A program made the position numbers and the translations under genes. Below, piece by piece: positions 59,058-64,000 of a DNA stretch of 64,000 bases. The notes below the pieces were generated by a model. The model was not told where the DNA came from. It saw nothing but the letters and a program-made list of their open reading frames with translations, and searched no databases. How positions within the stretch are numbered: the first letter of the stretch is position 1; every line of letters starts with the position of its first letter. Source of the stretch: Rhizobium sp. P38BS-XIX (GTDB lineage: Bacteria; Pseudomonadota; Alphaproteobacteria; Rhizobiales; Rhizobiaceae); NCBI RefSeq assembly GCF_012641435.1, contig NZ_JABAIJ010000005.1:186001-250000 (forward strand), read 5' to 3'.

Positions 59058-59513
59058 TTGAAACTGATGAAAGTCGCGATGATCGCCCTGCCAATCCTGG
59101 CCGCCGCCATGCCGGCCTTCGCCGAGCGTGCCTACTCGCCGCAAGAGCAGAAGAACAAGGAGATCGTTCTGGATTTCTATCAGAAGGCGCTGAACGACAA
59201 GGATTTCGACGCGGCCTCCCAATATCTCGGAAAGTACATCCAGCACAATCCGATGGCCGCCGATGGTCCTGAAGGCTTGCGTGGTTTCCTCGAGTACCTG
59301 AAGAAGAACTATCCGCAGTCGAAGAGCGAGATCAAGCGCGTGATGGTCGATGGCGATTATGTGATCCTGCGAGTCCATACCGTGCGCCAGCCCGGCGACC
59401 GTGGCAGCGCTATCGTCGATATCTTCCGGGTCGAGGACAACAAGATCCAGGAACACTGGGATTCGGTGCAACCGATCCCCGAGACGTCGAAGAACAGCAA
59501 CACGATGTTCTGA
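59058..59513 (+). CDS. Exported NTF2-like (SnoaL-type) protein
   Basis: A 151-residue protein with a signal peptide (KLMKVAMIALPILAAAMPAFA, cut near 22) and an NTF2-like domain: NKEIVLDFYQKALNDKDFDAASQYLGKYIQHNPMAADGPEGLRGFLEYLKKNYP..VDGDYVILRVHTV..VDIFRVEDNKIQEHWDSVQPIPE, the SnoaL-type pattern with the late W. Function unknown. AAAGGAG eight bases before a TTG at 59058 gives the start; the ATG at 59067 lacks correct spacing, and the frame is open to 58992. It is a single gene. Confidence 0.85.
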   Translation: MKLMKVAMIALPILAAAMPAFAERAYSPQEQKNKEIVLDFYQKALNDKDFDAASQYLGKYIQHNPMAADGPEGLRGFLEYLKKNYPQSKSEIKRVMVDGDYVILRVHTVRQPGDRGSAIVDIFRVEDNKIQEHWDSVQPIPETSKNSNTMF

Positions 59514-59659
59514 TGGTAACGGCCGCACGTCAGTTCTGTGGCCCGTCCTTGTCCTTTCACATCGTTCCGGCAGGTTGATCCCGCAACCAGTTCATGTTTT
59601 GCGGGATCATGTCCATCCTCCGAAGTGGCCGGCGCGATCGTTGCGTCGGCAAGCCGCAA

Positions 59660-60424
59660 TCAGGTGCGCGTAATCGAAAGGCCACCATCGACGAGCGAAG
59701 CCGTGCCGCTGACGAAGCTTGCGTCATCGGAAGCGAGGTACAAGACTGAGCGGGCAACTTCTTCAGGACCGGCAACGCGCTTCAGCGCATGCAGATTGGT
59801 GATGAACGCCTGCTTCTCCGCGGTATCGTTCATTTCGCGATACATATCGGTATCGACGGCACCCGGCAGCACGGCGTTGACGCGCACATTCTGCGGGCCA
59901 AATTCGGCTGCCAGCGTCTGTGTGAGGCCGATCAGGCCGGATTTGCTGGCGGCATAGGCGGCAACGCCGGGGAAGCTGACGGTGTAGCCGACAAAGGTCG
60001 ACGTAAAGATCACCGAACCGCCGCCGTGCTTGACCATTTCACCAATCTGGTGCTTCGCGGCCAGGAACGATGCGGTAAGGTTGATCGTCAATGCGTCGGC
60101 AAAGCCTGCTTCCGAAACCTCTGTGCTTGGGCCGGCCTCGCCGAGCGTGCCGGCATTGTTGAAGGCAATATCGAGCTTGCCGTATTTCTCGACGGCAAGG
60201 GCGACCAGCGCCTTGTGGTAATCTTCCGAGCGTACGTCGCCGGCCAGTGCGGCAGCTTCGCCGCCGGCAGCCTTGATTTCGTCGACAAGGCTTTCCAGCT
60301 CTGCCGCCCGGCGAGCACCGACGATAATCTTGGCGCCTTCAGCGGCAAACAGCTTCGCGGTGGTGCGGCCGATGCCGGAGCTTGCGCCGGTAACGATTGC
60401 GACTTTTCCATTCAAGCGGTTCAT
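59660..60424 (-). CDS. SDR family oxidoreductase
   Basis: A 254-residue classical short-chain dehydrogenase. TGASSGIG is at 13-20, the NNAG strand is in LDIAFNNAGTLGEAGP, and the catalytic S-Y-K are in IFTSTFVGYTVSFPGVAAYAASKSGLIGL. The C-terminal YLASDDASFVSGTASLVDGGLS is the family ending. GAR after the second strand suggests NADP. It faces a LysR regulator across 119 bases with palindromes, so it may be induced by the compound it acts on. The substrate is unknown. Confidence 0.93.
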   Translation of the reverse strand: MNRLNGKVAIVTGASSGIGRTTAKLFAAEGAKIIVGARRAAELESLVDEIKAAGGEAAALAGDVRSEDYHKALVALAVEKYGKLDIAFNNAGTLGEAGPSTEVSEAGFADALTINLTASFLAAKHQIGEMVKHGGGSVIFTSTFVGYTVSFPGVAAYAASKSGLIGLTQTLAAEFGPQNVRVNAVLPGAVDTDMYREMNDTAEKQAFITNLHALKRVAGPEEVARSVLYLASDDASFVSGTASLVDGGLSITRT

Positions 60425-60486
60425 TGTTCCATCTCCTGTGTGAGGACATATGTTTCGGTTTGTCCGATACGTGGAAGATGGCCTTT

Positions 60487-60529
60487 TCCGATCGTTCGGA
60501 TTAGTCTGTAGATAATGGAATTCGAATTC
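60487..60529. promoter_or_regulatory. Palindromes between the SDR and LysR genes, possible operator
   Basis: TCCGA-TCGT-TCGGA lies at 60487-60500 and the perfect GAATTCGAATTC at 60518-60529, in the 119-base divergent region. LysR proteins often bind two such sites here. The match to a T-N11-A box is only approximate. Confidence 0.4.
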
Positions 60530-60543
60530 GGAATTGCCGAACG

Positions 60544-61446
60544 ATGTTGAAAATCGAAGGGATTGCGACGTTTGTGACCGTAGCAGAGGCCGGCTCGATC
60601 AGCGAGGCGGCGCGGCGTCTGCGCCTGTCGAAATCTGTCGTCAGCGAGCGCCTCTCGGAAATGGAGAAGGCGCTGGGGGCAACCTTGCTTCACCGCACGA
60701 CCCGCAAACTGACTCTCACGGAGGATGGCGCCGCCTTCCTTCAGCGCGCGACCCGCATCGCGCAGGAGGTTCGCGAGGCAGCCGCCGATCTTGCAGAACG
60801 GCGCGGCACATTGATGGGGCCTCTGCGCATCGCCGCGCCCGTCACCTTCGGGCGCCTGCATCTGGGGCCGGCCCTCTATCCGTTTCTTGCCGAGCATCCT
60901 GAAATCGAGCTGACGCTCGATCTCGACGATCGCCGGGTCGATGCCGCCTCGGATGGCTATGATGCGATCATCCGTCATGGTCTGATTGCCGACTCGCGTC
61001 TCATCGCTTGGAAACTCGCCCGCAGCCGCCGTCTTCTCGTGGCATCGCCGGATTATCTCAGCTGTCAGGGCAAACCCGCGTCGCTCTCCGATCTCGAAGA
61101 TCACCGCGGTATTTTTTATACCAATCGCGGCGTCGCCGACTGGCGTTTCGAGGGGCCGGATGGCGCTGTCGTCATTCGTGCGAAGCTGGCACTCGGGGTC
61201 AACAACGGCGATGTCCTTCACGATGCAGCGATCGCCGGGCTCGGCATTGCGTTGCTGCCGGCCTTCATCGCTGACCCCTCGGTCAAGCAGGGGCGGCTTG
61301 TTGAAATCGATGTCGGTTACCGGCCCGAGCCGGAATTCATCTTCATGGCCCATCCGGAGGGGCGTAACCCCTCGGCCAAACTCCGCGCGATGGCCGATCA
61401 TCTGAAGAAGGCCTTTGGCGATCCGCCCTATTGGGAGAGGGGCTAG
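60544..61446 (+). CDS. LysR family transcriptional regulator (paired with the SDR gene)
   Basis: A 300-residue LysR protein. The N-terminal helix-turn-helix is IATFVTVAEAGSISEAARRLRLSKSVVSERLSEMEKALGATLLHRTTRKLTLTEDG, and the effector domain begins with GTLMGPLRIAAPVTFGRLHLGPALYPFL, the type close to the DsdC/CrgA-like (LTTR with quinone or aromatic effectors). It probably controls the divergent SDR. Its stop abuts the stop of the next LysR gene. Only a weak ribosome site precedes the ATG. Confidence 0.93.
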   Translation: MLKIEGIATFVTVAEAGSISEAARRLRLSKSVVSERLSEMEKALGATLLHRTTRKLTLTEDGAAFLQRATRIAQEVREAAADLAERRGTLMGPLRIAAPVTFGRLHLGPALYPFLAEHPEIELTLDLDDRRVDAASDGYDAIIRHGLIADSRLIAWKLARSRRLLVASPDYLSCQGKPASLSDLEDHRGIFYTNRGVADWRFEGPDGAVVIRAKLALGVNNGDVLHDAAIAGLGIALLPAFIADPSVKQGRLVEIDVGYRPEPEFIFMAHPEGRNPSAKLRAMADHLKKAFGDPPYWERG

Positions 61447-62334
61447 TTACGCTATCAGGCTCATGAGATTGGCAATAACGGGCGATCGCTGCGCCTTGAG
61501 GCTGGCAAGGCCGAGACGCGCCACGACGGACGGTCCGTCGATCGGCCGGTAGGCGACGCCATCGAGCTTGATCTGCGAGATGGAGGCCGGGACGATGGAA
61601 ACGCCGAGATTGGCGGCGACGAGATTGACGACTGAAGGGATCTGAGGCGCCTCCTGCGTCACCACGAGGTCGAAGCCGGCTTCGCGGCAGGCCCCGACAA
61701 TATCGTCGTAGAGGCTAAGACCCACCATGCGTGGGAAGAGAATGAAAGGCTCGCCCGCGAGCGCCGCGATCGGGACGCGTTCCTGACTTGCCAGCGGATG
61801 ATGGGCCGGCAGTGCAATCAGCATCGGCTCGTCGGCAAAGCGCTTCAGCCGGACATCTCTGGGATCTTCGAAGCCGGGGCGAATGAAAGCCGCGTCGATC
61901 TCTCCGCGCATCAGCCGTTCCATCAGCGCATTGGTGTTCATCTCGGTCAGCGACAATCGCACCTCCGGCCAGTGTCCCCGAAACTCGCGGATGGTCGCCG
62001 TGACAATGGTGTTGAAGGCCGAAGATGCGGTGAACCCAAGTGAAAGACGTCCGATCTCACCCCGATTGGCGCGCTGTGCGGCAAGTTTTGCCTTTTCCGC
62101 CGCATCGACAGCCGCTCTCGCTTCAGTGAGGAAGGCCTCTCCGGCGGCCGTCAGTTCCGCACCATGCGGCACACGGTGGAACAGTTGTGCGCCCACCTCG
62201 TTTTCCAGATCCCGGATCTGCTGGCTGAGCGGCGGCTGGCCGATGCCGAGATTGGCGGCCGCGCGGGTGAAGTTCCCCACTTCCGCAAGCGCCAGAAAAT
62301 AGCGGATATGACGTAGCTCCAACGCTATCTCCAA
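61447..62334 (-). CDS. LysR family transcriptional regulator (paired with the MFS gene)
   Basis: A 295-residue LysR protein with the helix-turn-helix LRHIRYFLALAEVGNFTRAAANLGIGQPPLSQQIRDLENEVGAQLFHRVPHGAELTAAG and an effector domain like those of BenM/CatM/CbbR. It is divergent from an MFS transporter with a T-N11-A site between them, which suggests that it controls the transporter. Its stop codon (61447-61449) directly follows that of the convergent LysR gene. Confidence 0.94.
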   Translation of the reverse strand: MEIALELRHIRYFLALAEVGNFTRAAANLGIGQPPLSQQIRDLENEVGAQLFHRVPHGAELTAAGEAFLTEARAAVDAAEKAKLAAQRANRGEIGRLSLGFTASSAFNTIVTATIREFRGHWPEVRLSLTEMNTNALMERLMRGEIDAAFIRPGFEDPRDVRLKRFADEPMLIALPAHHPLASQERVPIAALAGEPFILFPRMVGLSLYDDIVGACREAGFDLVVTQEAPQIPSVVNLVAANLGVSIVPASISQIKLDGVAYRPIDGPSVVARLGLASLKAQRSPVIANLMSLIA

Positions 62335-62354
62335 AAGCTATTGAGATTGCCTGT

Positions 62355-62367
62355 TCCATATATTGGA
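62355..62367. promoter_or_regulatory. T-N11-A dyad between LysR and MFS genes
   Basis: TCCA-TATAT-TGGA is a perfect 4-base inverted repeat with the T-N11-A spacing of LysR boxes, placed 21 bases from the LysR start and 51 bases from the MFS start. This is the expected position for an autoregulated LysR protein. Confidence 0.5.
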
Positions 62368-62417
62368 CTAATGGAGGCGATCTGACTAGATTGAGACAAA
62401 GAAAGGTTGGGTGCCCC

Positions 62418-63701
62418 ATGTCTCGCGCCGTTGGCAAGCAGGAAATCACTGCTTCCGAAGTTCCGTCAGGTCCCGAATTGACGCTCGTCAAGAGCGAGCC
62501 GCCGGTGGAGCCTCGCCAGTTCCTGACACGCGGCACGCCTGCCTTCCGCCGCGCCACCATCGCGCTTTTTCTCTCGGGCTTTGCCACCTTCTCGCTGCTC
62601 TATTGCGTGCAGCCGCTGATGCCGATCTTCTCTCAGGATTTCGGTGTCACGCCCGCCGCAAGCTCGCTGTCATTGTCGCTTTCCACCGGCTTCCTGGCTT
62701 TTGCGATCTTCGGCGCCGCCGCCGTTTCCGAAAGTCTCGGCCGCCGCAGTCTGATGTTCGTCTCGCTGCTCGGCGCGGCCATCTGTACGATCATCTGCGC
62801 GGTGTCTCCGAGCTGGCATATGCTGCTGGCCGTCCGTGCGCTCGAAGGCTTTCTTCTGGGCGGCGTGCCGGCTGTCGCCATGACCTATCTGGCTGAGGAA
62901 ATCGAGCCGCGCGGCCTTGGCGGCGCCATGGGTCTCTATATCGCCGGCAACGCCTTTGGCGGCATGGCCGGTCGCGTCGTGACGGGGACGATCGCGGAAT
63001 ATCTGAGTTGGCGCCCGGCGCTGGCAACGGTCGGCATTCTCGGTCTGGTCGCCGCCGTCGGCTTTCTTTACCTGCTGCCGCCGTCGCGCAATTTCACCCC
63101 GCGCAAGGGCTTCGATGCCGGCTTTCACGTAAAGGCCTGGGGCGGTCACTTCGGCAATGCGGCGCTACCATTTCTCTTTGCCATCGCCTTTCTGGTCATG
63201 GGTTCTTTCGTCACGGTCTATAATTATGCCGGCTTCCGCCTCGTCGCCGCGCCTTATAATCTCAGCCAGACCGAGCTGGGCCTGATCTTCACCGCCTATC
63301 TCTTCGGCATCGTCGCTTCCTGGGCCGCAGGCCTCCTCGGTGATCGCATCGGCCATTTCATCGTGCTGCCGATCGGTGTGCTCATCGCAGCGGTCGGTGC
63401 GGCAGTGACGCTTTCCAGTTCGCTGCCGCTGATCATTCTCGGCATCGTCCTGGTGACGATCGGCTTCTTCATGGCTCATTCCGTCGCCAGTGCACTGGTG
63501 GGTCGGCTTGCCCGCGGCTTCAAGGGACACGCCTCCTCGCTCTACCTGCTGGCCTATTATCTCGGCTCCAGTATCGCCGGTTCGCTCGGCGGTTACTTCT
63601 GGCTTGCCGATGGCTGGAATGCCGTGGTTGCCTTCATCCTCATCATGCTTGCACTATGCCTCGTCAGCGCTCTGGCCGTTGCCAGGCTGGCGCGTCGCTG
63701 A
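62418..63701 (+). CDS. MFS transporter
   Basis: A 427-residue inner-membrane transporter of the major facilitator superfamily with about twelve membrane segments. It begins with a 45-residue polar tail, then ATIALFLSGFATFSLLYCVQPLMPIFSQDFGVTPAASS, the start of the YnfM-type drug exporters; SLGRRSLMFVSLLG between segments 2 and 3 is the MFS signature A region. A substrate such as an arabinose, sugar or drug is unknown. The start at 62418 follows GGTTGGGTG. It is followed 15 bases later by a VOC gene. Confidence 0.92.
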   Translation: MSRAVGKQEITASEVPSGPELTLVKSEPPVEPRQFLTRGTPAFRRATIALFLSGFATFSLLYCVQPLMPIFSQDFGVTPAASSLSLSLSTGFLAFAIFGAAAVSESLGRRSLMFVSLLGAAICTIICAVSPSWHMLLAVRALEGFLLGGVPAVAMTYLAEEIEPRGLGGAMGLYIAGNAFGGMAGRVVTGTIAEYLSWRPALATVGILGLVAAVGFLYLLPPSRNFTPRKGFDAGFHVKAWGGHFGNAALPFLFAIAFLVMGSFVTVYNYAGFRLVAAPYNLSQTELGLIFTAYLFGIVASWAAGLLGDRIGHFIVLPIGVLIAAVGAAVTLSSSLPLIILGIVLVTIGFFMAHSVASALVGRLARGFKGHASSLYLLAYYLGSSIAGSLGGYFWLADGWNAVVAFILIMLALCLVSALAVARLARR

Positions 63702-63715
63702 GGCCGGAGGCTGCC

Positions 63716-64000
63716 ATGATCCGCATCGACCATCTCGATCATCTGGTCCTCACGGTCGCGAGCATCGATGAGAGCTGCGATTTCTATGCACGCGTTCTCG
63801 GCATGGGTGTCGAAACCTTCGGGGAGGGCCGCAAGGCTCTGACCTTCGGCAACCAGAAGATCAACCTGCATCGCGCCGGCCACGAATTCGAGCCGAAAGC
63901 TGAACGGCCGACGCCGGGCTCGGCCGATCTCTGCTTCATCAGCGCCACGCCGCTCGATGATATCATCGCTCACTTGCAGACCGAGGGCGTCGCGATTGAG
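63716..64000 (+). CDS. VOC (glyoxalase/dioxygenase fold) family protein, 5' part
   Basis: The first 95 residues of a vicinal-oxygen-chelate protein; it runs off the window. MIRIDHLDHLVLTVASIDESCDFYARVLGMGVETFGEGRKALTFGNQKINLHRAGHEFEPKA has the family's first beta-alpha-beta-beta-beta module with the metal His in DHLVLT, and matches the small VOC proteins annotated as virulence proteins or glyoxalases in rhizobia. A GGCCGGAGG site precedes the ATG. Position after the MFS gene suggests one operon and a shared role in resistance or catabolism. Confidence 0.88.
   Translation, partial: MIRIDHLDHLVLTVASIDESCDFYARVLGMGVETFGEGRKALTFGNQKINLHRAGHEFEPKAERPTPGSADLCFISATPLDDIIAHLQTEGVAIE

Noticed and set aside
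62346..62362. Possible EcfG promoter for the LysR gene (GGAAC on the minus strand)
   Set aside because: The spacing from GGAAC to the next TT is 16 instead of 18-19 bases, and the site overlaps the LysR dyad.

Overview
This window looks like chromosomal DNA of a Rhizobium-type alphaproteobacterium (Rhizobiaceae). The support is: high-GC coding sequence with GTG and TTG starts; a PmtA that closely fits the Sinorhizobium/Rhizobium type; a choline-sulfatase/ChoX/LysR cluster; the dnaN-rsmI-yraN-gshB neighbourhood; an EcfG/RpoE2-type promoter (GGAAC-N18-TT); and intergenic mosaic repeats with the RIME architecture. Many housekeeping genes are present (guaA, dnaN, rsmI, gshB, prfC, dut, pyrF, coaBC, cysK, queG, uppP). 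I saw no rRNA, tRNA, CRISPR array, prophage or insertion sequence.

Layout. 0-5.9 kb: end of a medium-chain dehydrogenase, a Mug DNA glycosylase, then a redox group on the minus strand (FAD monooxygenase, epimerase-like SDR, aldo/keto reductase) with a divergent AraC regulator. 6-14.5 kb: a small exported protein behind a general-stress promoter, a DHFR-like protein, guaA, an MTA/SAH nucleosidase coupled to a thioesterase, a DUF2252 protein, a Tat-exported hydrolase and a GntR regulator. 14.5-19.7 kb: a four-gene minus-strand operon (imelysin, di-haem DUF1111, second imelysin, DUF1513) preceded by an Irr-box-like sequence, probably for periplasmic iron handling. 19.9-29.8 kb: rRNA methyltransferase, RlpA, an epimerase-queG pair, GST, uppP, an NDUFA9-like protein, pyrF with a phosphatase-like partner, and pmtA. 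29.9-38.3 kb: dnaN divergent from rsmI-yraN, three interposed genes, gshB and a ComM/YifB ATPase.

38.3-44.8 kb: cysK, two LysE-type exporters, an isochorismatase-like hydrolase, a phosphatase, and an Lrp regulator facing a DMT exporter across a palindrome, which suggests metabolite efflux. 44.7-50.5 kb: dut, prfC, an XRE/NTF2 pair, and an iron-type binding protein with TrmO and a Mop protein, the last boxed by inverted mosaic repeats. 50.5-56.5 kb: betC-choX with its LysR, the otsBA trehalose pair, and on the minus strand upstream of otsB a 24-codon ORF with an extreme Shine-Dalgarno sequence and its own terminator. 56.8-64 kb: a class II amidotransferase, coaBC (active-site Cys replaced by Ser), an exported NTF2-like protein, SDR/LysR and LysR/MFS divergent pairs, and a truncated VOC gene.

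The least explained items are the small ORF upstream of otsB, the imelysin operon with its unequal imelysin pair and RNA hairpins, the mop/repeat arrangement, and the CoaBC substitution.
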